Positions 8,046 through 16,350 of a DNA stretch of 50,549 nt are shown here, piece by piece; the stretch's first letter is position 1; each line of letters starts with the position of its first letter. The notes beneath the pieces are model-generated. The model saw nothing but the letters and a program-made list of their open reading frames with translations. It ran no database searches and was not told the DNA's origin. The stretch covers positions 1 to 50,549 of the forward strand of contig JBCBXA010000013.1 in the NCBI GenBank assembly GCA_039816825.1, written 5' to 3'. A program made the translations under genes and the position numbers. This stretch comes from JBCBXA01 sp039816825 (lineage in GTDB: Bacteria; Pseudomonadota; Alphaproteobacteria; Rhizobiales; Rhizobiaceae).

Positions 8046-9002
8046 GTGACAGCCCGCTACGCCCGCATCCTCGAGCGCTCCCTTAACCGCTTGAAGTTTC
8101 GGCAATTGCGATTGCTACTGGCAGTCGGCGAAACGGGCAATATTCAGGCTGCGGCCCGAAGCATGAACATGTCTCAGCCGGCGGCCAGCAAAATGATTCA
8201 GGACCTCGAAATCGACTTTGAGGTGCCGCTGTTCGATCGTACCAACAGAGGGGTCATTCCAACACCCCAAGGCCAGACCCTCATACGCCACAGCCAACTG
8301 ATCTTCGCTCAGATCTCCAATGCCGTGCAGGAAGTGGATGATTTGACCGAAGGCACAAGCGGTCGAGTGGCCGTGGGCACATTGCTGGCGGCGTCTCAGG
8401 AGCTCCTGCCCCGCGCCATCGAGATCATCACAGAACAGCGTCCCCAGGTGGCCATAAAGATCATCGACGGCACCAATGAGGTGCTGATGCCGGCGCTGCG
8501 CAACGGAGAAATCGATTTGGTGGTCGGTCGATTGCCCACGCACCGTCACCGCGTCGAGTTGCAACAGATCCCACTGTATGAAGAAAGCATCCAGCTCGTG
8601 GTGGGCAGTGGCCATCCACTGGCCGGACGTTCAGATGTCAGCTGGGAAGACATCAGCGCCTATGGATGGATCCTGCCGCCACCGGCGACAAGCCTGCGCA
8701 TGCTGATCGACCAGTTCTTCGTCGACATGAACCAGTACAGTCCGCCTCAGGTCATTGAGAGCATCTCGTACCTGACCAACCGCAGTCTTCTGGCATCGAG
8801 CCACCTCATCGGCCTGCTGCCGTCATCAGTGCCAAAGCCGGACATTGCGGCAGGCCTGCTGACTGTGCTTCCCTACACGCTGCCTTTTGGCAACGGCGCT
8901 GTGGGCATCACCATTCGTTCGGATGCCGGTCTTTCCCCCGCTGCCAAGGCCCTGATTGAAGCCCTCAAATCAGCAGGTGATCAACTGGCGGGGGCTAAAT
9001 GA
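8046..9002 (+). CDS. LysR-family transcriptional regulator
   Basis: About 318 residues from a GTG at 8046; an in-frame ATG at 8001 would add 15 residues. The winged HTH is clear near the N-terminus: LKFRQLRLLLAVGETGNIQA then MSQPAASKMIQDLE. It is followed by a periplasmic-binding-protein-like effector domain (GRVAVGTLLAASQELLP, IDLVVGRLP). The N-terminal pattern resembles the GbpR/PcaQ-like subgroup that responds to aromatic or sugar acids. It is divergent from the molybdopterin-subunit/DapA-like pair, its likely target, and overlaps the dctM-like gene tail to tail by eight bases. Confidence 0.9.
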   Translation: MTARYARILERSLNRLKFRQLRLLLAVGETGNIQAAARSMNMSQPAASKMIQDLEIDFEVPLFDRTNRGVIPTPQGQTLIRHSQLIFAQISNAVQEVDDLTEGTSGRVAVGTLLAASQELLPRAIEIITEQRPQVAIKIIDGTNEVLMPALRNGEIDLVVGRLPTHRHRVELQQIPLYEESIQLVVGSGHPLAGRSDVSWEDISAYGWILPPPATSLRMLIDQFFVDMNQYSPPQVIESISYLTNRSLLASSHLIGLLPSSVPKPDIAAGLLTVLPYTLPFGNGAVGITIRSDAGLSPAAKALIEALKSAGDQLAGAK

Positions 9003-10254
9003 GCGCGGTCGTCAGCACCGGAAAATAGCTCAGGAGCACCAGCGCCACCGCAACCGCGATCAGGAATGGCCACAGGGCTTTCAATATCTGGCCCGGTGTC
9101 GTGTCGCTAACGGCGGATGTTATGTAGAGGCCGACACCGACCGGAGGCGTCAAAAGCCCCAGCACGAGATTAAGGCATATGACGACGCCAAACTGGTAAG
9201 GGTCGATGCCGAAGGAATTGACTGCAATGGGCAGAAGGATCGGCGTGACCAGAATGATGGCAGCAATACCGTCAATGATCATGCCGATGAACAGCAGCAC
9301 CAGATTGACCATCAAAAGAAACAGAAACGGATTGTCTGTCAGCGTTTCCAGGAGAGCCGCGAGCTTCTGAGGAAGCGCTTCATAGATGATCACCCAGCCG
9401 AACACATTGGCAGCGGCGATCATGAAAATGATCAGGGACGCATTGATGGCGGTCCGACGGAACATGGTCAGAAGCTGGCTGAGCGGCAGCTCGCGGTAGA
9501 TCAGCCAGCCCACCAGAAAGGCAATCAGCGACGCGACGGCCGCGCTTTCGGTGGGCGTGGCAATGCCCGCAACGATACCGCCAACAATAGCAACGGGAAT
9601 GAGAGCCGCCGGCAGAGCGGAGAGCATGGCGCTGGCTGCCTCCTGCCGTGCCATCCATTCGCCCTTGGGAAACTGCTGCTTCAAACCGATCAGCGCGATG
9701 ACGCCGGCGAACATGACCGACAGGATGAGCCCGGGAATGATGCCGGCGATGAACATGTCACCAATCGGAATTTGCGCCAGCACACCATAGATGACGAACA
9801 TCATGGACGGTGGAATAACCGGCGCGAGCAGGCCACCCGCCGCCGTGGTCGCGGCTGCAAAACCCTGATCGTAGCCCTCGCGTTTCATGGTGGGCACCAT
9901 GGCGCGGGCCATCACCGCAATCTGCGCCGTCGCGGATCCGATGATGGCAGCCATGAACATGTTGGCGAGCAGATTGATGTAGGCCAGACCGCCACGAAAC
10001 CCGCCGACAAACACCCGGGCCGCAGCGATAAGACGTTTGGTCATGCCGCCTTCATTCATCAGCTCACCGGTGAGCATGAACAGTGGAATTGCGAGGAGGC
10101 CGTAATTCTCGATGCCGGCGAACATCTTCTGCGCGAAGCTCTCGAACAGAACCGTGTTGCCGCTCTCAAAGATGTACCAAATGGCCGTCAGCGCCAGCAC
10201 CAGCGCCACAGGTACTGCCAGCAAAAGCTGAATGGCAAAAATGATCGGAGTCAT
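8995..10254 (-). CDS. dctM: TRAP transporter large permease subunit (DctM type)
   Basis: About 419 residues from the ATG at 10254, which overlaps the stop of the small permease gene (ATGA). The protein is a chain of about twelve hydrophobic helices with family motifs GIATPTESAAVASLIA, PPVGVGLYI and IPPSMMFVIYG. It is the ion-coupled permease of a tripartite TRAP importer in the inner membrane. The frame extends upstream into the small-subunit gene, but that is a frame shadow. Stop-to-stop overlap with the lysR-like gene leaves no room for a terminator between them. Confidence 0.93.
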   Translation of the reverse strand: MTPIIFAIQLLLAVPVALVLALTAIWYIFESGNTVLFESFAQKMFAGIENYGLLAIPLFMLTGELMNEGGMTKRLIAAARVFVGGFRGGLAYINLLANMFMAAIIGSATAQIAVMARAMVPTMKREGYDQGFAAATTAAGGLLAPVIPPSMMFVIYGVLAQIPIGDMFIAGIIPGLILSVMFAGVIALIGLKQQFPKGEWMARQEAASAMLSALPAALIPVAIVGGIVAGIATPTESAAVASLIAFLVGWLIYRELPLSQLLTMFRRTAINASLIIFMIAAANVFGWVIIYEALPQKLAALLETLTDNPFLFLLMVNLVLLFIGMIIDGIAAIILVTPILLPIAVNSFGIDPYQFGVVICLNLVLGLLTPPVGVGLYITSAVSDTTPGQILKALWPFLIAVAVALVLLSYFPVLTTALI

Positions 10255-10787
10255 GCGGTGATCTGCCTTACCCGATGGGGCCGGAACAGATTGGCGACCG
10301 CATGGAGCGTCGCCCCGATGGCGAAGAGCCACATGACAAGCCAGACCATCCACTTCTTGACGCCCAGGGTGGTCGTCGGCTCGGCATAGATGAAGTTGAA
10401 CGTGCTGCCCTGGAAAGCCTCGGTATCAAACCCGAAGCGAGCGATCTCGAACGGCAGAAACCAGATCCAGCAGAACCAGAGCATCGCCAGAGCGAAGGCC
10501 AGAACCACGACGTCCACCATTCGCTGAGCCAGCTTCGTCAGCGGATCTGACAAGGCATCCGTGAGAATGGTGATGGAGATGGAATGGCCAAAATGGATCG
10601 CAGCCGACGCCCCGAGAAACGTCATCCAGACCATCGCATAGATGGCCAGCTCATCCACCCAGAACAGGGCTGCGCCCAAAGTGCGCGTCGCAACGTTCAG
10701 CAGGATCAGGCAGGTGACCGCAAAGGCGAGAAGCGCAGCTGCCAGCAGCTCCGCCTTCGCCCATGCTTCAGAAAGCTTGACCAGCAC
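10251..10787 (-). CDS. dctQ: TRAP transporter small permease subunit (DctQ type)
   Basis: About 178 residues from a GTG at 10787, chosen because GGCGGAG precedes it at good spacing; the frame is open to an ATG at 10862. Four membrane helices are visible: AELLAAALLAFAVTCLILL, then LFWVDELAIYAMVWMTFLGA with the conserved W-x-D-E, then VVVLAFALAMLWFCWIWF, and a last WMVWLVMWLFAIGA. It joins DctM in the membrane complex. It is preceded by a strong hairpin that separates it from the binding-protein gene. Confidence 0.88.
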   Translation of the reverse strand: MLVKLSEAWAKAELLAAALLAFAVTCLILLNVATRTLGAALFWVDELAIYAMVWMTFLGASAAIHFGHSISITILTDALSDPLTKLAQRMVDVVVLAFALAMLWFCWIWFLPFEIARFGFDTEAFQGSTFNFIYAEPTTTLGVKKWMVWLVMWLFAIGATLHAVANLFRPHRVRQITA

Positions 10788-10840
10788 GCCTACTCCGCCG
10801 CTCACCTGTCCCCACTCGACCGCTCGTGGCCCCTTATACA

Positions 10841-10868
10841 AACGGGGCGGGCCAAAGCCCACCCCGTT
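10841..10868 (-). promoter_or_regulatory. Hairpin between dctP and dctQ
   Basis: Arms 10841-10852 and 10857-10868 pair over 12 positions around a 4-base loop. The one imperfect position becomes a G-U wobble only in the minus-strand transcript, the direction of the TRAP operon. There is no clear U-run after it. It probably stabilises the upstream dctP message or attenuates transcription so that binding protein exceeds permease. Confidence 0.55.
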
Positions 10869-10887
10869 CAGCAGTCCTTATTGACGA

Positions 10888-11877
10888 TCAGCGTGTGGCT
10901 TCAGCCGCGGCACGCAGATCGTCCAGCGCGGCCGATTTCTCTGACCATGTGGCGTTCCACTCATCAATCGCACCGCCGAAGAAGCTCGCATCCACGCGCT
11001 TATAGGTCTTGCCGGTGCCTTCGATCTGCGCGAGCCAGTCCGGCTCCTTCTCGACATAGGTATCGATGCAGCTGTCAACGTGCTTCGCCATGAGTTCAGA
11101 AATGAGCGCCTTGTCATCATCCGAAAGATCGCGCCAGACACGGGCGGAAACGAGCCCAACCATCGGGAACATCATGTGGTTCGACTGCACGACAGTGTCG
11201 GCATTCTCATAATACTTCAAAACCCAGATCAGTTCGGCATCCATGTCGATGGCATCCACCTGCCCATTGGCCAGCGCGTCATAGACGGCGGGCAATGGCA
11301 TGGGCGTCGGGGCAGCGCCCAGAGCGTTGTAGAAATCGAGGATCGGTTCGAAAGGCGTGATGCGCAGCTTCAGACCCTTGAGATCATCGGCGCTGTTCAC
11401 ATCGCCCCGCGCCACGATCTGACGGAGGCCAGCCATGCCGTAGCCAAGGCCCACAACGCCAGCCTTCTGGGGCAGTTGGTCGAGCAAGCCCTTGGCTGTG
11501 TCGGTGCGGAGAATGCGCGCGGCGTGGCCAATATCATCGGCCAGGAAGGGTGCGTAGAAAGCACCGAAATCGGGCGCGCGGTTTGAGACTTCAGCCACCG
11601 TCAGGAAGGCCATGTCGAGAGCACCGGTCTGCAGCTGCTGCAGCATCTCGGCCTCATTGCCCAACTGCCGGGCCGGGAACACGGTCACGGAATGCTCACC
11701 GCCGCTGCGCTCCGCCAGCTCTTCACCAAAGGCCTCCGCAGCCTTGGTCCACACGTGCGGCGGCGGAGTGATGAGGCCCAGCCGGAAATCGGCGGCTTGC
11801 GCGGCCGTGGCGGCACAAAAGGCACCAACCGCGAGCGCGGCTCCACCAATGAATGTGTTCAATCTCTTTGTCAGCAT
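10888..11877 (-). CDS. dctP: TRAP transporter solute-binding protein (DctP type)
   Basis: About 329 residues from the ATG at 11877, which has a good ribosome-binding site (GGGAGAAG). An N-terminal signal peptide with Lys/Arg, a hydrophobic core and cleavage near AAQAADF sends it to the periplasm. DctP features include FPARQLGNEAEML and the LKGLKLRI segment, whose Arg normally binds the ligand carboxylate. The ligand is therefore expected to be an organic acid, but is not identified. It lies 61 bases downstream of the 3-hydroxyanthranilate dioxygenase gene, hinting at an aromatic or pyridine carboxylate. Confidence 0.92.
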   Translation of the reverse strand: MLTKRLNTFIGGAALAVGAFCAATAAQAADFRLGLITPPPHVWTKAAEAFGEELAERSGGEHSVTVFPARQLGNEAEMLQQLQTGALDMAFLTVAEVSNRAPDFGAFYAPFLADDIGHAARILRTDTAKGLLDQLPQKAGVVGLGYGMAGLRQIVARGDVNSADDLKGLKLRITPFEPILDFYNALGAAPTPMPLPAVYDALANGQVDAIDMDAELIWVLKYYENADTVVQSNHMMFPMVGLVSARVWRDLSDDDKALISELMAKHVDSCIDTYVEKEPDWLAQIEGTGKTYKRVDASFFGGAIDEWNATWSEKSAALDDLRAAAEATR

Positions 11878-11938
11878 GTTTGTCTTCTCCCTGATTTGAA
11901 TGCGATTTCGGTGCTCGAGCCGCACACTTCACGACTGG

Positions 11939-12481
11939 CTAAAGCGCCACCCAACCCTTCGGTGGCTCCTTGCCCGGATGGATGGCACCGCAATTGGGGC
12001 AGCAGCGCGCTTCCTCTGAGGCGTAGAATTTTTGATAGATCGGAGGCAGATCGTCGACGATGGATTTGAGTTGAAGCTCAGCGCGATGAACGAGCGTGCC
12101 GCACTCAAAACAGTACCATTCGATACCATCGAGCTCGCCTGTCTGGCGCTTGGGTTCGACCACCAAACCAACGGAACCTTCCTGCGGGCGTTGCGGCGAA
12201 TGGCGCACATGAGGCGGCAGAAGAAAGATCTCGCCCTCATGAATGGGAACATCGTAAAACTCGTCGCCATCATAGATCTTCAGAAGCATCGAGCCTTCCA
12301 ACTGGTAGAAGAACTCCTCGACCGGGTCATCATGATAGTCGGTCCGCTTGTTGGGCCCGCCAACCACAGTCACCATGAGGTCTGCATCTTCCCACACCTG
12401 GCGGTTGCCCACAGGCGGCTTGAGCAGATGTCGATGCTCATCAATCCAGCCTTTGAAATTGAAGGCGCTCAATCGTGACAT
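11939..12481 (-). CDS. nbaC: 3-hydroxyanthranilate 3,4-dioxygenase
   Basis: 180 residues, the typical bacterial length. The cupin iron ligands are visible as His50 and Glu56 in YHDDPVEEFF and His94 in PPHVRHSPQRP. A second, rubredoxin-like metal site is formed by two CxxC pairs (Cys124/Cys127 in CFECG and Cys161/Cys164 in CPNCG), found in prokaryotic members. The enzyme opens 3-hydroxyanthranilate to 2-amino-3-carboxymuconate semialdehyde in the kynurenine pathway, which can cyclise to quinolinate. No kynureninase, kynurenine monooxygenase or decarboxylase is nearby. The gene precedes the TRAP operon on the same strand, a possible co-transcription. Confidence 0.93.
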   Translation of the reverse strand: MSRLSAFNFKGWIDEHRHLLKPPVGNRQVWEDADLMVTVVGGPNKRTDYHDDPVEEFFYQLEGSMLLKIYDGDEFYDVPIHEGEIFLLPPHVRHSPQRPQEGSVGLVVEPKRQTGELDGIEWYCFECGTLVHRAELQLKSIVDDLPPIYQKFYASEEARCCPNCGAIHPGKEPPKGWVAL

Positions 12482-12611
12482 GATGGACCCCGTACTTCGT
12501 GGAACCAGCGCAATGCTTGGCCCTACCCTGAAACGTGACCCGACATCTGCCAAGTGCAAAAAGACAATCTCGGTATAGCCATCGGATGCGGCGCAGATGC
12601 GCTGACCGGCC

Positions 12612-12848
12612 CTAGAAGGCCTTGAAGGTTAGGATGGTGTGGCTCTGGACGATCCCCTCAATGTCGAGGAGACGCTCATTGATGAACTTACCAATGTCGT
12701 CGTCTTTGGGAATGTACAGCTTCACCAGCAGATCGAAATCACCACTGGTTGAATAGAGTTCGGAATGAAGTTCGCGCTCATAGATCTCGTCGGCGATCCT
12801 GTAGGTCTGGCCGGGCTTGCACCGAAGCTGCACGAAAACACACTGCAT
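12612..12848 (-). CDS. Stand-alone Lrp/AsnC ligand-binding (RAM) domain protein
   Basis: 78 residues from the ATG at 12848; the preceding in-frame ATG at 12851 is also possible. The sequence (CVFVQLRCKPGQTYRIADEI, then TSGDFDLLVKLYIP) matches the C-terminal effector-binding domain of Lrp/AsnC regulators, but no DNA-binding HTH precedes it. Such stand-alone RAM proteins form oligomers that bind amino acids and may modulate full-length Lrp-type regulators. It is located 130 bases upstream of the HAAO gene on the same strand, so it may sense a tryptophan-related ligand; this is inference from position. Confidence 0.9.
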   Translation of the reverse strand: MQCVFVQLRCKPGQTYRIADEIYERELHSELYSTSGDFDLLVKLYIPKDDDIGKFINERLLDIEGIVQSHTILTFKAF

Positions 12849-13116
12849 CACTCTCTCCCAAATTGCGCGGTCGACACCGAGAAATCCCTGGCGTGATCAC
12901 GAGGCGCTTGGCCCGTCGCTTGAAGACGTCGGGAAACTTACGCCAAGGACCCTCAAATCGCTATGCAATTAGACGTTTACACGATCGCGATTCCGACGCT
13001 ACGCTTATTGCAGCAGGCCCTTGCGGGCTGAGCACCAGCGACGCGTGTCGCACAACAGTTTAGGGTCCGGCGCATCAACCCCGACGTGACCGGGCTTTCA
13101 ACAGGGAGAAGACTTT

Positions 13117-14358
13117 ATGAAATTTGCACTCAAGTCGACGATTGCGTCGTGTGCACTTCTGGCCATGGGCGGCATCGCCTCTGCAGCCGGCCACGCCTGT
13201 GATCTGGGCGATGGAAACGTCAACATTCTGGGCAACGAGTTCGGCGCCATCCAGGCCGTGGTTGCACGCGCCAAAGAGTGCTCCACCAAAGGTGAAGTGA
13301 CGTCCAACCTTACGACCGAGCACCGTGACATTCAGGTTGCCGCTCTGACCGCCAACCCCGCTGAGTACACTGTGGCCATCGTTGCCAACTCTTCGCTGGT
13401 GCCGCTCCTCAACAACGGCCTTGTGCGCCCGCTCAACGATCTGGTCGAGAAGCATGGCCAGAGCCTGAGCCCAAACCAGCTGATCCGCATCGGTGACGAC
13501 ATCGTCGCCGTGGCTTTCATGGCCAACGCCCAGCACCTGTACTACCGCAAGGACGTGCTTGAGCAGGCTGGCATCGAGCCGCCCACCACCGTTCAGGGCG
13601 TGATCGAAGCCGCGGCTGCCATCAAGGAAGCCGGCATCATGGACAACCCGTTCATCACCAACAGCAAGACCGGCTGGAACCTCGGCCAGGAATTCAACAA
13701 TATGTATCTCGGCTTTGGCGGCTCGTTCTTTGAGCCCGGCAGCGCCGCGCCTGCGATCAACAACGCAACGGGTGTCCAGGCTCTCGAAGCCATGAAAGCC
13801 CTGGCCGACCTGTCGAACCCCGACTTCCTGACATATGATTCCAACGCCACCCAGGCCGTCTGGGAAGCGGGCGACGCTGCGCTTGGCTTCATGTGGGGTT
13901 CCCGCGGCAAAGGCATCCTTGATGAGGAAGGCTCGACCGCGGACATCACAGGCAACACAGTTCTCGCCGCCGCACCAAGCGGCGCTGAAGGATCGGTTGC
14001 AACCACATTGTGGTGGGACGGCTTCACCATCGCAGCCAACGTCTCCGACGCTGATGCAGAAGCCTCCTTCAAGGCCATGGTTCACGGCGTGAACCCGGCG
14101 GTGCTGGAAACAGCAGCGGATGAAGCTGTGTGGCTGCTGGAAGGCTATGAGCCTACAGCATCGGCTGCCGGTGTGGCCGCATCCGCTGCCGCTGGCGCTG
14201 CTCCATACCCAATGGTGCCTTACATCGGTCTTCTGCACACAGCGCTGGGCGCTGAGCTTGCAGACTTCATGCAAGGCAAAGAAAGCGCGGAGCAGGCGCT
14301 CGCCGATGTTGAAGCAGCCTACACAACAGCTGCCAAAGAACAGGGCTTCCTGAACTAA
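13117..14358 (+). CDS. ABC transporter substrate-binding protein (family 1, CUT1 type)
   Basis: 413 residues with a Sec signal peptide cleaved near GIASAAGH, and an ATG preceded by GGGAGAAG. The mature part has the family 1 solute-binding pattern: MANAQHLYYRKDVLEQAGIE, then GDAALGFMWGSRGKG, then TLWWDGFTIAANVSDADAEA. These proteins bind sugars, polyols, glycerophosphodiesters or similar solutes in the periplasm. Two cysteines are near the mature N-terminus (AC in GHACDLG and the one in KECSTK), perhaps a disulfide. It heads the import operon and is separated from the permeases by a strong hairpin. The ligand is unknown. Confidence 0.92.
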   Translation: MKFALKSTIASCALLAMGGIASAAGHACDLGDGNVNILGNEFGAIQAVVARAKECSTKGEVTSNLTTEHRDIQVAALTANPAEYTVAIVANSSLVPLLNNGLVRPLNDLVEKHGQSLSPNQLIRIGDDIVAVAFMANAQHLYYRKDVLEQAGIEPPTTVQGVIEAAAAIKEAGIMDNPFITNSKTGWNLGQEFNNMYLGFGGSFFEPGSAAPAINNATGVQALEAMKALADLSNPDFLTYDSNATQAVWEAGDAALGFMWGSRGKGILDEEGSTADITGNTVLAAAPSGAEGSVATTLWWDGFTIAANVSDADAEASFKAMVHGVNPAVLETAADEAVWLLEGYEPTASAAGVAASAAAGAAPYPMVPYIGLLHTALGAELADFMQGKESAEQALADVEAAYTTAAKEQGFLN

Positions 14359-14365
14359 GCAGACC

Positions 14366-14395
14366 GGCCGGCGCTCACGAAAATGAGCGCCGGCC
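14366..14395 (+). terminator. Strong hairpin with pyrimidine tail between binding protein and permease genes
   Basis: Arms 14366-14377 and 14384-14395 form a perfect 12-bp GC-rich stem around a 6-base loop, followed by TTTCCTTTTC. It has intrinsic-terminator shape but sits inside an operon eight bases after the binding-protein stop. It most likely causes partial termination or 3'-end stabilisation, giving more binding protein than permease. Confidence 0.75.
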
Positions 14396-14428
14396 TTTCC
14401 TTTTCTGGGCCTTGAGGGGGGTCTCGCG

Positions 14429-15460
14429 GTGCCGCATCGAACGTTTTTCTGGTTCATTCTTCCATCGCTCCTGGCGATGGTTTTGTTCATTCTCGCGCCC
14501 ATCGTATCTGTGGTGATCCAGTCCCTGCACCAGCAGCACGAGCAGGTGCTTGTGGAGGTGGAGAACACCGGTCCGTTCGGGACCACCGTTTCTACAGTGG
14601 TGGATCAGGAAGCGACGCAGGCGCTCAGAGACGCGGAGCCTTTGGGCCGCTTTGTCGGCCTCTCCGTCTACACCGACCGCGCCCATCTGGCTTTTGACGA
14701 GATCGGAAATGCCTGGTCGACGACCGAATCTGTCGGCGAGTTTGTCTCCAGCCTGATGAACCTTCCGTTCTATCGAGCGCTCATCTTCACCCTCGCTTAC
14801 GTGGCGGTTGTGACTCCTCTGACCATCGTTCTGGGGCTCGTAATCGCGCTCGGCGTGAACGGGCTGCCGGGCATGCTCAAGGGCCCGACCATCTTCCTGT
14901 CGCTGCTGCCCATGATCGTGACACCCATTGTCGGTGGACTGGTGCTATACTGGATGCTGGATGCCAACGGCGTTCTGGGGCAGACCCTGCAGGACCTGAC
15001 CGGCGACCCCAATCTTTCATTGAAGGCATCGACCACTCTGACCTGGGTCACGCTCTTCATCTACGGAGTGTGGAGCTCGGCTCCTTTTGCGTTCGTGATC
15101 TACTATGCGGGCCTGCAGTCCGTGCCGGAGGAAACACTGGAAGCGGCCATGATCGATGGCGCGACGCGCTGGGAGCGCATCCGCTACGTCGTCATCCCGC
15201 ATTTGGCACCGCTGACGGTTTTCATCGCGCTGATCCAGCTGATGGACAATTTTCGGGTGTTCGAACCCATCATCGCCTTCAATGCCGAAGCCAATGCGAG
15301 CTCATTGAGCGTCAACATCTTCTCCGATCTGCGGGGCGATATCGCTCTGTTCAACTCGGCTGCTGCAACATCCGTGCTGACGATTATCGGGGTTTGTATC
15401 CTTCTCACGCCGGTGCTCATCCGCACCTGGCGGGACTTCAATTCCAAGGGAGGGCACTGA
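14429..15460 (+). CDS. ABC transporter permease (MalF-like)
   Basis: 343 residues from a GTG at 14429, with GAGGGGGG as ribosome-binding site. After the first helix (FFWFILPSLLAMVLFILAP) comes a soluble loop of about 85 residues, then at least five more helices. The EAA loop that docks the ATPase is visible as EAAMIDGATRWERIRYVVIP. It forms a heterodimeric membrane channel with the next gene product, two bases downstream. Confidence 0.92.
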   Translation: MPHRTFFWFILPSLLAMVLFILAPIVSVVIQSLHQQHEQVLVEVENTGPFGTTVSTVVDQEATQALRDAEPLGRFVGLSVYTDRAHLAFDEIGNAWSTTESVGEFVSSLMNLPFYRALIFTLAYVAVVTPLTIVLGLVIALGVNGLPGMLKGPTIFLSLLPMIVTPIVGGLVLYWMLDANGVLGQTLQDLTGDPNLSLKASTTLTWVTLFIYGVWSSAPFAFVIYYAGLQSVPEETLEAAMIDGATRWERIRYVVIPHLAPLTVFIALIQLMDNFRVFEPIIAFNAEANASSLSVNIFSDLRGDIALFNSAAATSVLTIIGVCILLTPVLIRTWRDFNSKGGH

Positions 15461-15461
15461 T

Positions 15462-16346
15462 ATGGCCGCCGTTTCATCCCAGCGAAAATCCACTGGGCTG
15501 GTCATTGCCTCGACCGCCTTCGTCATCCTTTGGCTTATCATCGCCTCTTTCCCGTTCCTGTGGACGGTCTGGGGCAGCTTCAAGGTTGAGAGTGACTTCT
15601 TCTCCCGCGCCGACTGGACCAACGCCATCGGTGGTGTCCGCACACAGATAGAAACCGGCGGGGCCTTCACCCTCAACGGCTATCGGGGCGCGTGGATTCA
15701 GGAAGAATTCTGGCGCGCCGCCTTGAACACCATGATCGTGGTGGTCAGCACCGTTGTCATCTCGCTGACCCTGGGCACTTTGGGTGGCTACGCCCTGGCC
15801 CGCTCCGGCTTCCGTTATGCCTTCTGGCTGCTCATGCTGGCTCTGGTTTTCCGGGCCATGCCGCACATCACGCTTGTATCAGGCTACCTTCTTCCGTTCT
15901 TCGAGTGGAACCTGTGGGGACACCTGCCGACGACGATCATCGTGCTCGTGGCCATCAACCAGCCCTTCACCCTATGGATGCTGCACAGCTTCTTCCTCAA
16001 CATTCCCAAGGAGCTCGATGAGAGCGCAATGGTGGATGGCTGCAACCGGTTTGAAGCCTTCTGGCGCGTGATTGTCCCGGTCATGTGGCCGGGTGTGATC
16101 ACAACCGGCCTCTTCAGCTTCCTGCTCGCCTATAACGACTTCACGGTCACGGCGCTGCTTCTGAACAGCGAAAACCAAACCATGGTGCCGAAGATCGTGT
16201 CATTCCTGGGCTCCACCTTTGAGGCTGGCAACGTCATGTTTGCCGTGGCAGCCGTTGTCTCCGCGGTCATTCCGCTTCTCATTCTCATCTTGTTCTTCCA
16301 GCGCCAGATCGTTTCCGGTCTCACCGCTGGCGCTGTGAAAGGGTAA
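15462..16346 (+). CDS. ABC transporter permease (MalG-like)
   Basis: 294 residues, ATG preceded by GGGAGGG. Six hydrophobic segments are visible, the first being VIASTAFVILWLIIASFPFL. The EAA docking loop is DESAMVDGCNRFEAFWRVIV, near residue 190. Between helices 1 and 2 a periplasmic loop of about 50 residues occurs. It pairs with the preceding permease and precedes the ATPase gene by four bases, so the three are one transcription unit. Confidence 0.92.
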   Translation: MAAVSSQRKSTGLVIASTAFVILWLIIASFPFLWTVWGSFKVESDFFSRADWTNAIGGVRTQIETGGAFTLNGYRGAWIQEEFWRAALNTMIVVVSTVVISLTLGTLGGYALARSGFRYAFWLLMLALVFRAMPHITLVSGYLLPFFEWNLWGHLPTTIIVLVAINQPFTLWMLHSFFLNIPKELDESAMVDGCNRFEAFWRVIVPVMWPGVITTGLFSFLLAYNDFTVTALLLNSENQTMVPKIVSFLGSTFEAGNVMFAVAAVVSAVIPLLILILFFQRQIVSGLTAGAVKG

Positions 16347-16350
16347 CCCC

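Noticed and set aside
8956..10389. 477-codon open frame on the plus strand opposite the TRAP large permease
   Set aside because: The translation is His/Asp/Gln/Arg-rich and without motifs, as expected from the antisense of a hydrophobic membrane protein; dctM on the other strand has clear family features and is coupled to dctQ.
13075..14586. 503-codon minus-strand frame opposite the ABC binding protein
   Set aside because: It is an antisense shadow of a GC-rich gene: no ribosome-binding site, no domain, and it spans the intergenic hairpin and part of the permease gene.
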